Source of the DNA: Cryptomeria japonica
Lineage: Eukaryota > Streptophyta > Pinopsida > Cupressales > Cupressaceae
Direction: 5' to 3'
DNA length: 64,000 nucleotides
NCBI RefSeq assembly: GCF_030272615.1
Contig: NC_081407.1
Span: 137,396,897-137,460,896 of the forward strand
Part shown: positions 11,223 to 23,442 of the stretch, piece after piece
Layout of the letters: each line of letters starts with the position of its first letter
How positions within the stretch are numbered: position 1 is the stretch's first letter
The notes under the pieces: model-generated
What the model was told of the DNA's origin: nothing
What the model saw: the letters and a program-made list of their open reading frames with translations, nothing else
Database searches by the model: none
Translations under genes and position numbers: made by a program

Positions 11223-12054
11223 CTTACATCATAATACTCTTCATCAAAAGCATCAAAGTCAACATTTGGTTCAAAGAACTCACAACCAGTTGAATTTGCA
11301 TACAACATTTACAATTACAAATATAATTTATTTATTATAGATTATAATATATAGCAGCAAAAAAAATGAGTAGGTTATAAAATAAAAAGATGCATACTTT
11401 AGAGAGAACGTTAAGTGCAAAAAACTACAAATAAATAAGCCTTGGCCATGTATGTACAACCATTCATAAGCATCTTTTCTGCAGTTGTCTTGAAGAGCGC
11501 AAAACTCATGATTATTTAAAGATAGTAAATGGTCAAACTCACTCAAGACAACACTTTATACATCTAAATTTGGGAATATTCTTCTTACTGTAGTCTTGTA
11601 GCCAACAACAACCTCTCCATCCCTATATGGTGCCACTATCGGTGGCAAGGAAAGTATCTTTTTGCTATACCATTTTTGAGACAAAGCAAATGCTATGAAA
11701 TGTAAGGATGTGGTCATCTTGATCCAATAGTCAACAATGATCCTTTGCATTGACTTGAAAAATGTTTCTACTCAATCATCAAATCATGGTCCTTGGCTTC
11801 TATTATGGTCCTTGTTTTTTTAACCATGGAGTCCATGCCATCATAAATTCCACACAAACATGGGTGATATGTATCAACATACCTAATCACATAGATGAGG
11901 AGCTCCAAATAATCTAAACATATTCCACATAAGCCCACCAATCATCTTCTAGGATAAATGCTTTGACATTTTGGGCTCTCTTTGTACTTGATTGCCAATA
12001 TACACTCCAATGATTGTTGATAATTATATTGCTCAATGCATCTCACACTTTCAT
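11223..12054 (-). pseudogene. hAT-family transposase relic (C-terminal part)
   Basis: Reading on the minus strand from 12054, broken frames show the hAT order: an AQNVKAFILEDDWW segment, then YVDTYHPCLCGIYDGMDSM, then IIVDYWIKMTTSLHFIAFAL, then a segment with FPNLDV and FDHLLSLNN, and an acidic tail near 11250. These match the conserved core and C-terminal region of plant hAT transposases (the step before the dimerisation domain). Stops occur, for example after KDHDLMIE. The 5' part is cut by a Copia LTR at about 12055. The element is inactive. Confidence 0.7.
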
Positions 12055-12602
12055 TGTTTGTGTGAATAAGGTAGTGGACCTAGTAAAGGTCTTGTAGCTA
12101 GTGTTTCACTAGTTCCTAGTAGAAGACTTATTCGCATTACTAAAGTTTACTTAGGTCCTAGGTGTTGTTTCTAGAAGTCTTTGTTTTCTCGATAAGAAAC
12201 ATCTTATGTTATCTTTATGACCTTTATTTACTTCTAGGTACCAATGACATTTAGTAATTTCATTTGTTGAGGTACTTGTCTCATTGTATAGGATTAAGAC
12301 ACATGTCAACATCCTATCTAATCCTACCTCTCACCTTGCCTTTATAAGAAAGGCATCTTATTGTATATTTCATATTCAATCAATCATTTCATGCATCCTT
12401 ATTATGCAAGATATCCTCACCATTCTCTCTTGTGGAAGTTGTTTTGGTCTTGCAGGGATTTTGGGGGTGTTGAAGAGTCACCAATCAGCTTCTACATAGT
12501 ATCAAATCTCTAGTGTTGTCGATTCCTTCCCAGAATTTAAGAGTTTTCATCCGACTTGAAGAATGTTCTAGGTGCATCTTGGGGTTTCAAGGACCTCACG
12601 AT
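12055..12602 (+). mobile_element. Copia-type LTR with short leader, truncated
   Basis: A TG start (12055, 5' edge uncertain) and a CA end at 12496 (TTCTACA) are followed at once by TAGTATCAAATCTC, a decayed form of the TGGTATCAGAGC tRNA-Met primer-binding site. A TATA-like CTTTATAAG lies near 12340. The leader then runs about 105 bp to 12602, where U copy H begins. The rest of the element is missing, so this is a 5' LTR remnant. Confidence 0.5.
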
Positions 12603-13632
12603 TGTTAATGTGTTTTTTTATGCACATACGAACACAGAATAAAATACCAAGGTATCTTATCCTCTCTTGAACAAAGTCTCTCAAATGCTATGCTTCGCGA
12701 TCAAATGAGACAACTCCAAGGTTATGAAATGTCAAGTCTTGACTCATGGATAAGCTCAATGGTTGATGTGATATTGCTGCAATCACAAGGGGACTTACGT
12801 TGTACATGAATGCTTGAATACTTGGACGTTTTTGGAAGGTGGGATTAACTCATCTAACAAAGAAATATCAAAAGGAAAGGGTTTAGAGAGTCTAATCTAC
12901 TCCTAGGGACAATTAAAACAATGGATGGTGGTTTGATAGACAAATTCCACCAAACGTAACTTGGCTTTGCCAAGACAAGCAACAACTACACCAAGTTAGT
13001 GCGATCTTCTAAGAAGTCTAAGGATTTTCATATTGAGGATCATTCATTCAAATACCCAATACTGGCGCAACTTGAGCAAACATCCACAATTGAAATTAGC
13101 AACCATAATCATAAGGTTCGGGCTAACTTTGCACAATAGCTTACAATCAGCAAACTACCAAAAGTATGAACACTTAAGGAATTCATCAAATACCATTGCA
13201 CTTCTCCATCATGATCAATGAACTTCATCTAAACTATGAGGTTAAAGAAGAAAAAACCATGCAACATGTAAAAAGAATGCCACAAGCCACCATAACTTCA
13301 AAGAAAGTAGTGTATCCATTTACAAGCGTTGGCAACAATTTCTGCCTTTTCTCCACCTCTTTTCTAACTTCTAATGATCTAACTACTAACTATCTTCAAC
13401 TCTTCTACTGCTAGCTATTCTCCTATTCTCCTAACATTAACCTTTACAAATGAAAGAGTTGAGCCTTATATAGACTTCTCATTACAATGCATGCCTCAAA
13501 TTGATTCAAGATCAATGGCCAAGATCGAAAGATAGAAACCCTAATTAGGGTTTGTTACAACCACCATTACATTGACCAATGAGAGATGAGGGTAAGTAAG
13601 GTAAATAATATTTCACGCATTGCCACATGTCA
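12603..13632 (-). repeat. 3' LTR-like terminal region of family U copy H
   Basis: On the minus strand this runs from TGACATGTGG (13632) to CACATTAACA (12603), homologous to 3370-4424. It carries the telo-box palindrome AAACCCTAATTAGGGTTT at 13536-13553 and a TATA box CTATATAAGG about 62 bp downstream (13466-13473), with CGATCTTGGCC between. It was inserted into the leader of the Copia relic at 12602. Confidence 0.75.
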
Positions 13633-16526
13633 CTTATTCTCTCCTTGAATGAACGTTGACTTGGTACCCTTTGATTGAACGAACAACGATTGGAATGCCA
13701 ACTTAGCTTGCCTTATAGATTTGATTAACTTGTCCTTTTACCTCGAACAATATCATCCTCATGTTTGAAAATTTTTCCCAATCTCAGAATCTTGAAATAT
13801 TTCCTTCCTTGGCACTCTTTGATATTGAAGTTCCTTGATGTAGTTCCTAATTTCTTGAAGTGAAATCCTTTGTGCTGATGTCTTGAACTTGCTTTCCTTC
13901 ATTTGTTCACCATCAAGGTGAAGTCTTCTTCATGTTTGATCTAGTCCACATCTTTGTTTTTGAAATCTGTCTTGAAATCCTCTTCCAATCCTTGAAATGT
14001 TGATCTTCCCATTCGCAATTGTTGCCTTGAAGTGTTGAGCCATTGGTATCCCTGCAAGTTGCATCCTCTTTCACCTCAAGCCTTGATCATCGTGGTTTCC
14101 TTCCTCGTAGAAAACCTGCAAAACAAACAAACATTGAATCAAACACCCATGTGATAAACTTTATTTCAACCTTGAAGGGAAATCCATCCTCATATGGACA
14201 GATCAATTCTTAAAACATATGCATTATCCCTGTCCATTCTTCACCCAGTGGAAATTTGATGCCTATCTGGACAACTTTGTTATTGATCTTCATTTGAATT
14301 GTTTCGGCCCTTCCTTTGTAATTCCCCCCTCAAGTGGAAATCCGACCCTCAGCGGGACTCATTGTCTTTGAAAATTTTGTTTGATTCGATCACCATTTGA
14401 TGGAGTGGAAATTCGAACCCCATCAAGACACTTCAATGTTCCTCACTTTGTCCTCAAATAATCTTCCAGAATCAATTAAGGTCCTGATTTCAAATTGTTT
14501 TCAGACCTGTAAGCTCATGAAAATCAGAAATTCAACATTAGGTATCACATATTCTGGAAAATACAAGTGATTTGATCAAAATTTGGAAAATTTGTCCCCA
14601 AAAAACCTGATTTTCAGACTTAAGATAAGTCTAATTGCAATAAATAAGTCTGAGACACCCCTGTAAACTTAGAAAATGGCAGGTTTGATGCAATCTCAGG
14701 TCTGATTTCTGAGTTTAAAGTCTGAGGACACCCCTGGAAATGGTTGATTTTGGTGCTAGAAAGTTGTCTCAGATTTGATTTTCTGAGTACCAAGTCTGAA
14801 GACACCCTGGTATAATCAGAAAATGATTGATTTGAAACTTTAAAAAGTATACCCAGGTCTGAATGCACTCCGAAAATGATGTATTAAAGTCTGATTCTTT
14901 GATTTCTAAGTCTAAATACACCTTTCCAAGGTTTGGAAATGGCCTCCAAAAGTCTGAATACATGACAATGGAAATCGGTGGCTGGAAGTGGTCACAGCCA
15001 TGTCACACATTCACATTTGGATTATCTCACCCTTCCAAGCTCAAAAATGGCCAAGTTTGGGCATAACTATGTGGCTGGTAATGAAAAATAAGTTTGAAGA
15101 CAAAGCTGGAAATGAAGCTTCAAATTGTAACAGCAATGGACTCCAACATTTGAGCCCAAAACCCCCTCAGATTTGACGTTAAAATAAAATCACCTAAGTG
15201 TGAGGAAGGCTGGAAATGAAACATAAGTCTGAAAATGTGATGTTCCAGCGATAGACCAGCAATGGTGTCCAAGAAATGATGTCTAAATCCTCCCAGCCAT
15301 GGCACCAAATTCAGATTTGAATGCAGTCACAGCTCCTTATCAACAATGGCGCCCAAAGAATGTCCCCAAAATTGCCCAAATGTGGGACAATCAGCCACAC
15401 ACAAGATTGTGGCTCTCCTAATAATGGCGGCACCAAGCATGCAAATCGCCCAAGTCACCAATGGCGCCCCAATCAGCAATGCAAATCTGAAAACAATCCT
15501 TCAACAATGATGTCAAAGGACACTTGGGCAAAAAAATCGCCCAGCTGGAACCTCCAATCAGCCTCCAATGGCGTCTTCAATCAGTCACAACAAGGCAAAA
15601 ATAATAATATTATATTGCTGGTTGGGCATACTTATACTAGTTTTACCACACAAGCAATGTGGGATAAAACTTGCCCTTTTATACAGCCTGGGAAAAATCG
15701 ATATGCCTTGGGATAATTTATTTATCATTAAATAATTGTTGCTAATCATTAAATAATTATGTCAAGGCAAAAATAATTAAATTTAAGCACACTTGTCATT
15801 AAAATCATCCTCATTCATTAAATTTGAGCCAGTTGGGGAAAATCGATCCATGTTTGGACAACATTTTGCATTAAAATTCTTCATAACTCATCACAACTAG
15901 CATTTGGGGAAAATCGATCCCCATTTGGACACTTAGAATTCACAATTTCATTCACTTTGTCCGGAAAAATCCACTTTGGGGAAAAACGTGGGTCATCTGG
16001 ATACCCAATTCTTTCATTTTAGTCCATAAAACTCATTTTGGGGAAAATCGATTCCCATCTGGATAATCATCTGCATTCATTTCTTTGAATTTGCTCATAA
16101 ACTGGTTTTGGGAAAAAACGATCCCCATCAGGATAAGGAATTTTATCCACATTTAAGTTCATCATTCATTCCTGGGGAAATTCACACCTTATCAGGAAAA
16201 TTTCCAACACTTAGTCAAATTTTGGGCCTTCCAGTGGAAAAACACGGTCCATCAAGACAATTATCAAGATACCTGGGAAAAACGCCCCTCATCAAGAAAA
16301 TGAGAGGGGAAAATCATGACCCATTTGAAAAAAATCCTTTTATGCCTTAAAAAATCAAGAAAAAACGTCCTACATTGGGAAAACTCACTTTTAGACCTTG
16401 ATTTCATGTTTTCCATCAGGACTTTGATGATTTTTGCACCACTAAGTATACAGCCATGTCAATTTTCATCATTATGCATCAGGACTTAGTCCATTTTAAC
16501 TAAATTTGAGCTGGAAAATAGGGATC
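13633..16526 (-). mobile_element. Family U copy H: leader region, gene deleted
   Basis: Read on the minus strand, 16526 to about 14200 is homologous to the leader of copies B and C. It has the same minisatellite-like array (GGGAAAATCGAT words on the plus strand, 15830-16150 and nearby). It has the same promoter block, with a TATA-like sequence at 15677-15686 followed by 'tcccacattgcttg'. It also has the same downstream 'cagac..aggcc' text. Between leader and terminal region (13633-14160) there is no recognisable gene, only short 'ccttgaa' repeats, so the ORF has been lost. Short frames such as 15321-15716 are not counted as genes. The 5' end is cut at 16526 by copy C. Confidence 0.65.
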
Positions 16527-19026
16527 TATTGTGACCTTTTCACACATCGCCCCATTGCTAACGGGGACCCCCTCTTTTTCGGCTTCCTACGTTGTTAGGT
16601 TAGGGTTTTGGCTGCTTAGTGGACAATTTTGTGTTTCCCGTGCCCGAGTCTCAGAGTTTTGATCATGCCTAGTGGCATTTAGGGTTTTTTTGACGTTATA
16701 GGATCAAGTTGCAAACGTTGATATTTTAATGATCCTAAATTTTGTCTAAGTGTTAACCTTCTTGAGCATTAACGTGTTTTTAAACACGCGCATCAATGAT
16801 TTTAAAGTGCCAAGTATTCCCAGACCTTTTGGAGTTGTTTTCTCGCTCCTAGGTATTATTTAAATTGATTTCGCACTTTATCCCGATAATTTCCTAGTGT
16901 TTCACTCAATTTTTTGGAAAATTTGTCTAGGTCTAGTCTAATTTTGAAGTTTCTAAGCGATTTTGAGTGGTTAAAATGCCAAATTCCTAAGGAAAATCCA
17001 TATTTCAAGGGTTAGAAGGTCAAATTTCATGCTAGAGGTGCTTTTCCCCTCAAATTCCAGACTACCCACCCTTTTCCCCCACTCAAAATCCACACTACAC
17101 ATGGGTTTCCCCTGAAATCCATACTGGCTATGATTTTCCACCACCGTTTATCCATGCCTGGGTCATTTTTCCCCTAGAAGTGCTAAAATTTGGCTAAGTG
17201 TCAGGATTTTTCCAGACTGCCATCGATTTTCCACCAAGAATGCGGACAATGTTAAGGATGATTCCATGCCTGGACCGATTTTCCACCAAGTTGTTTTGTG
17301 ACAAGTTAATGCGGATTTTTGTGTAGACTCTCAGTCCATACCCAGGTCGATTTTCCACTGAGAGCAATTTGATGAGTTTCAAGTCCGGATTTTCATTCAG
17401 ACTAAGGTTGAATTACCACCAAGGAGTGTTTTTTTGCAAATGAAGTGAATTTTTGTGTGGATTCCTTGTCCATGCCCCCCATCGATTTTCCCCTGGCTTG
17501 TTTTATGTACATTTTGATGAAATTTTGCATGGATTTTTATCCAAGCTAAGATCGATTTTCCCTTGTGGGGAATTTTTGAAGTTTTAAATGATTTTTAATG
17601 GGATTTTTTAATCCCTACCCATATCGATTTTCTCCAGAGGCTCAATTTTGACTTAAAATTGAAATATTTAATAAGAGAGCCCCATTTTAAATGTTTTTAA
17701 ATGATGATTGATGATTATTTAAAATTTTAAAAACAAAATTAAATAGCTTGCAATAAGCATTTAATGTTTTTACCCTTCTAGAAGCAAGTTGGTTTTTACC
17801 AAACAAGTATATAAGCAAGTGTTTTATCCCACATTGCTTGTGTGGTGAAAGTGAGAGGCAAAAGCAAGTATAAGAGAGAAGTCTCCAGCAATATTTTATT
17901 ATTAAATCTGCCAGGTGTCAACATGAAAGGCAATTTTTCTCTCTTATTGGCGAATTTTGGCTAAGTGTTGAAGTGAAGTGTTGGATTGAGGATCTCTTTC
18001 CTCCTCCATTTTTTCCATCTTCGCAATCCTTTCAATTGCTGCCATTGAAGATCATTTCCAAATTTTTCGATTTTTCCCAAGTTTGGCGATTTTTGGTAGA
18101 AATTGGCAATTTTGTTGAGGGAGGTGATTTTTAGTGTTTGAAAGCTTTGGCGATTTTATTCTCCATTGTTGCTTGCTGTTCCAGACCTCTATTGTTGCAG
18201 ATTCGAGCAACATTGAAGACATTTTCAGAATTTTTAGAAATGGCGCCATGGCTGGAAAAGTTCGATTTTTAGTTGGAGCTTACTTTGGTGGATTCCATGC
18301 ATGTTTGATGCCACCTTTGCCTCCCTACTTGCTGTCATTTGCTTCAGATCTGAGTTTGCTTCACATTTAGACCTCCATTGTTGGTTGTACATTCAATTTT
18401 CCGACTTAACTTTTATTGCCCAGCCAGCTGCAACTTTAGCGATTTACATTTGGAGAACATCTTGGAGGTATTTTGGGATCATTTTCAGACCATTAGAAGG
18501 CTGTCTCAAGGTCTGCAATTGTGTTAATGGCTGCTTGTCCTCAAAAATTTATCTTTTACCAGCCATAACTATGTTTTCAAAATTAGTTATTTTCATCATC
18601 AAGACTGATTTTTATCAATTTTGTGCATATTTTTGAAGGATTGCAACATGTTTTTTGAAGTTAATTTATTAGTTGCAGGTTGTCTTCAGATTTGTGACCT
18701 CCATTGTTGACTACGGAAGGTGTTCTCAAACATACCTTGTGTGAAAACACAACCTTTCACACCTTTCCTTAGTCATCGTTGATCCGGTATACTTCTTTGC
18801 ATTTTAGTTTGCATAATTTCTAAACATAAAGAGGTATTAATAAATTTTATAGAAGGCTTCCATGCCCTAGCGTTGTCACAATTTGAATCTAATTGTCAAA
18901 ATCTACCAAGAGTATGGACTATTTTCCCGACTTTATGTTCTAATTAGCTAAAATCTTTAGAAAGTCGGGAATTTTATCAAGAACATTATTTATTTTCCTA
19001 AGTCTAACTTCAAGCTTCGTACAGGT
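16527..19026 (+). promoter_or_regulatory. 5' leader/promoter region of copy C with minisatellite-like array
   Basis: The leader opens with TATTGTGACCTTTTCACACA. An array of CGATTTTCC words follows at 17224, 17276, 17348, about 17409, 17483, 17553 and 17625 (steps 50-75 bp), each before CCACCAAG or CCCTGG-like sequence and after 'tccatgcc'-like sequence. A TATA box TATATAAG lies at 17808-17815, before 'ttatcccacattgcttgtg', which also follows the TATA boxes of copies B and H. The final kilobase to 19026 resembles the region before the ATG of copy B. It may be the U3-R-like start of transcription (inference). Confidence 0.55.
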
Positions 19027-22000
19027 ACGATCTCGAAGTCCGGATTTAAGGAAAGGAAAGAACTACTGAAGATGTTGGAGACTGGATTCTATCCAGAGCT
19101 CAAGATTTCATCCAAATGGAAGAAGATCACAGATAAAAACATGCATTTCCTAGACTTGAACTAGATGTGACAGCGGATGTTCGGAGTCGGAAATCAAGTT
19201 CCTTCCCCAGCATATGCGAACATTATGAAGAGTGGTATTTTTCAAGCCGTTGGATTTCCACAGTCCATACAGTGCAGTGAGCTTATCCTGGAGTGTGCAC
19301 GATGTTATGATCCACTCACGCAAATGACCAAAACTCCTAAGGGCGTTGTTATTGCCTACCTTGTTGAGGATGCTATTGCTGAGGTGTTCGGAATTCCACA
19401 TGGAACAAATATGAAGGATGTGACCAAGGACGAATATACAGAAAGATACACGAAGAAGATGGGTGCATGCAAGAATATGATAAACAAAGACTGGATGATT
19501 GAGCCTAGGTCTCATCATTCCAAGGCTCCCAAGACACTCATGTGCATAGACTTCAAAGAGGAGTATAGCGACTTAATATTCCTACTCAACAAAGTGATGG
19601 GGATGCCGCAGGGAGCAATATTCGATGGATGGATGTTTTATTTCATCCAGGATTGTCTTAGAGGGACATTGGTAAATTGGTCTAAGATTATAAGTGACAA
19701 TCTAGACTTTCAGCTGAGCAATGTAGAGCGGTCCAAGTCATTCGCCATGACTTCTTACCTCGTATAGCTGCTTGCACGGTTTGTTTCATACAGAGGATTG
19801 ATATGCAAAGGTGAAGTTGGGAATGGGCAAGGACAATTCAGGAGTCATGAGTGCTACCCCCAGCTAAGCATGTATAGAATTGAAGACTATAAGAGAGTGA
19901 ACGATGCATTCACTATGTACATTACGCGGATTCTGCAAGGCGGAATCCACAAAAGATTGTCCAAGGAGGCAACAGAGTTAATAGAGAAATATGGATCGTG
20001 GTATATTCAATTTCCCACTTTCACGTACCTTAGGATTCATGGGTTTCAATCCGAACCCTACAGGCTTCCTAGGTATCCAACCGACAGAATGATCTTGTTG
20101 GAAGTGGTGAGACAGCTTCTAGAGTTCGATGTCATTCAAAGAGAGAAGCATAGGACAGGCATGACATTCCCTATTTCAATTGGGAAGACGTCAGAGGTTT
20201 TATAGTCTGCCATAACCGCCAGCACTTCGAGTGAGGAGCTTGCATTCTATCGATTTGCTACATATAAGAAAAGAGAAATATTTGATCTAGATAAGAAAGT
20301 AGGAAGGATCAGGGGAGAGAAGTTCATCCACAAAGTTGACATAGAAGATTATTGGGCCAACCTAATGGACGAGCAAGCAGTGAAGAGACGAATGTGGTCC
20401 AGAATATCAGTGGATTTCATGAGGAAGTGTGGACTTTTCCTCATTCCTGATCAAGTGTTGGATGACAGAGATCATACGCATCCACAATATGAGAATGAAA
20501 TGAAGAAGGCAATCCTATTGCCTAATTGGTCAGAGTCAGAAGAGATTGACCTGAATGTATTGATGAGAGAGGTCTTGAGTTTCTCCCGTGCATGGGGTAG
20601 ATATACAGATGAATAAGTTAGTTGATATGGATGTTCCCTTCACTTATGAAAAGATGAAGCCGGAAAAGTCTACTTCCGAAGATGATCAGAGGACTATCAG
20701 TAATGTCAGGATTTATGCAGACGAGCAGAGTCAAGCTCCCAAGAGAAAGAAGAACACGCTAGGAGAAGTCAAGGCCAGAGGGAAGAAGATTGAGGAGGTG
20801 AAGAAGAAACAGAAGACTATCATTCCTCCACCTATCATTCCTTCACCACCTCTCAGTGTCTCATCAATTAAAGTGATTGAAGTAACAGAGCAGAACAAGG
20901 AAACCCAGCAATGTTCCAACACAGTGATACTACCAGGGAATATTCAGGAGTTACATGCCACAGCAACATCTGCACCTCCAAATGAAAATGATGATCAGTC
21001 AAGATCCCCTACTGTCCTTTTGGAAGTTAGTTTGGAAAATGAGATATATGATTTGGCGAGGAATAATCCTGATGATGATGATGATGTTATCTCGGCATTG
21101 AGAGGACTTGATCGAGAAATGTGTCTTGATGATGGCATGGAGAGGGCCGCTAATCTTGATTGCCTAATGAGAAGTATGGAGAAAAGTAAAAAATGATAGA
21201 GGTACAGCCTATTCATGACATTGATAACTACCTAGCTAGGAGTGCTAAGGAGAAAGAACCCAAGAGAGTGGAGATTTTGTCGCACATAGCTAGAGATGAG
21301 ACAGGAATGCGGATTGCGCAGATTGTTGTTCTTATTGCAAGCGTGACAACGAACATTGCTACTCCTATGAATTTCCAGATCACTTCAGTTGCCCTTGGCC
21401 ATACATCCAAAGAGCAAGAATTTCAGTAGATTGGTGAAAACCTCAAGGCAATCAATGCAAGGTTAGACAAAGAGATTGGGGAGAAAGAAAGGTACAGAGA
21501 AGAGAATATCAGACTTAGAGAGTATATTGCAGGGATAAGATGTGAAAATCCCACCCTTATTTCCCCTATTGCAGTTGACCATGGAATACATTCACACTAT
21601 GAGGCAGCGAGAGATACACTCTCGGAGGTGGAAAAGTGGATTGAGAGTACAAGAAAGCAAGCAAATGATTTCCTTACTCAGTTTGTCCATGCATATGATA
21701 GGACAACGGAGGTCGTATTTAGAATCCAGTATTTGGAGGGAGTTTGGGAAGAATTTCGGCCTATTCAAGAGAAGACTATTCCACGCCTCCAGGCTTCGAA
21801 GAAGATTCCTAATTCCACCTTGGTCAACGAGAACATTGTGCACAGTGGATACAGATACGATTTCCATGGTTGGTATTGTTCATTAGCCATGAAGAAATCA
21901 ACTTATGAGAACGCCCAATCGAGTTGTATGGTGATGGAAGGGTTGATTCAGGGCATTCAGATGAAGATCCTTGCCTCGATTGAGGAATTATTGGGTGTTG

Positions 22001-22335
22001 ATGTTAGTGATGCTAGTGGTTTACACTTAGCCGAATTAAGAGACAAGATAAAATTTATGTATTTTTGCCAGTTGGACTCTTTGAAGAAGAGTTAGATAGA
22101 CAGCTTGGTTTCTTTGTTGATTCATGTTCATAGTTTGCAGAAGCTCATGCCAGATTGCGAGAACACTTTGGATGCTTGCTCGGATTCACTGGCCGTGATT
22201 GATTTACAGCAAGATACCTTGCCTAGCATTTCCATGGAGGAGTTAGATTCAGTATTGACTAGATTCTTGGAGTATGCTAGGAGAGAGAGAGATGCAGGGA
22301 GGAATCTTCTAGAAGATTCCCTATTTGATGACTAG
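19027..22335 (+). pseudogene. Family U long ORF, copy C (multiple stops, two frameshifts)
   Basis: Aligned with copies A and B, the gene starts at an ACG (19027-19029) where B has ATG. In-frame stops lie at 19162 (TAG), 19168 (TGA), 19765 (TAG), 20203 (TAG), 21427 (TAG) and 22093 (TAG). The frame changes near 20600 and again near 21190. Conserved blocks remain: FYPELKISSKW, AVGFPQSIQCSEL, EEYSDLIFLLN, DGWMFYFIQ, NDAFTMYITRILQGGIHKRL, GSWYIQFPTFTYLR. Then follow a Lys/Glu-rich linker (20650-21200) and a helical C-terminus ending YARRERDAGRNLLEDSLFDD. Most stops fit CAG-to-TAG change. I do not know the function; the intact ancestor would be about 1,100 residues. Confidence 0.72.
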
Positions 22336-23398
22336 GTATCTTTTTATTGGGCCATATGTAGGTGGCACTATTTTTTATGTAAACCCTAATTAGGGCAATT
22401 CTAGGGTTTTGTTGGCATGATCTTGGTCGTTGATCTTGTATCAATCTTGGCCATCCATTTTGTAAGACACTCTATATATGCCTCCTTGTCTCTCATTCGT
22501 AAGAGAGTTTTTGTAGAATTGTTGGTATATGTTGCAGCTATTTGAATCATAATCATTGTTCAATTGCTGGTGATTTTGCTCTTCAAGTGTTGTGTTTAGA
22601 TTCATAGTTCTCAATTCCTCCAAGTTAGATTAGAATTTTAGATTATAATTTATTTTCCTGTGTGTTAGATTGAGTGAAAGATTTGTTGAATTTATTTGTG
22701 TGGAATCCTTAATCCATACCACTAGCCTCTTGTCGCTAGTAAGTGTACCTTGTATGGACAACTGGAAATTTGAGTAAGCTTAACTTCAACTATTAGGAAA
22801 TAATTGATTGTTATTCCCTCTGCATGGTTAGTCTAAGCCCAATTTTGTGCTAAGTTCGGTTGTGAGATTTGAATGAATGGGTGTAAGAGTCCAGCATTTG
22901 TATTTAGCAGCTTGAAAATTCAAAGTTCCTAGATGATTGCACTGGTTTTTACCTAGTTGTGCTAATTAGCTGGCAAAGTAATTTCTGGTTATTTTAAGAT
23001 TTCCGTCTATGTTCAAATATGTTGTCTTAGTTAAGTTAGCTAGTTGTTCTTATTACTCTTTATCCTTATTCCTTTTTTTTTAAAAACCCGCTAGTCAAGC
23101 TGAAGTAGCATCAAGTTAAAAGCAAATCAGATGAAATAAGACTATAAGAATTTAGAGAGCCTGTGCGAAACCAATTCCGTCTAACCGTAAGTCCCCTTTG
23201 TGTTTCCAGCAAAACACATCAACCGCTGAGCTATCCTGCAGTCAAGACCTGACAACCAAAACCTTGAGGTCATCCCCCATTGATTAAATTAAAACAGCAT
23301 TAGGGATTTCCTTATCTCAAGAGAGGATAGGATACTTAGAATTATATTCTACGTTGGTCAGATGAAGTTGGAGTTCCACGATTTTAGCCACGTCAACA
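22329..23398 (+). repeat. 3' LTR-like terminal region of copy C
   Basis: It starts TGACTAGG, overlapping the ORF stop codon, and ends CACGTCAACA. The telo-box palindrome AAACCCTAATTAGGG is at 22381-22395, ATGATCTTGGTC follows, and a TATA box TATATATG is at 22472-22479. Its middle (from about 22797, 'attgattgttattccct') is close to 29928 onward in copy D. Confidence 0.72.
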
Positions 23399-23442
23399 GA
23401 ATTAATCCAGGAATTCAGTTTTAAGAACTAAAATTGTTTTAT

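Larger units (their letters stand above)
16527..23398 (+). mobile_element. Family U copy C, full-length element
   Basis: This is a 6.9-kb unit made of 5' leader, long ORF and 3' terminal region. Its 5' end, TATTGTGACC at 16527, aligns with the 5' end TGTCGCGACC of copy B with only transitions; its 3' end is CACGTCAACA. The flanks GGATC (16522-16526) and GAATT (23399-23403) could be a target duplication that decayed by two transitions. It sits head-to-head with copy H, whose leader it interrupts. No copy of the 3' terminal region is found at the 5' end. Confidence 0.6.
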
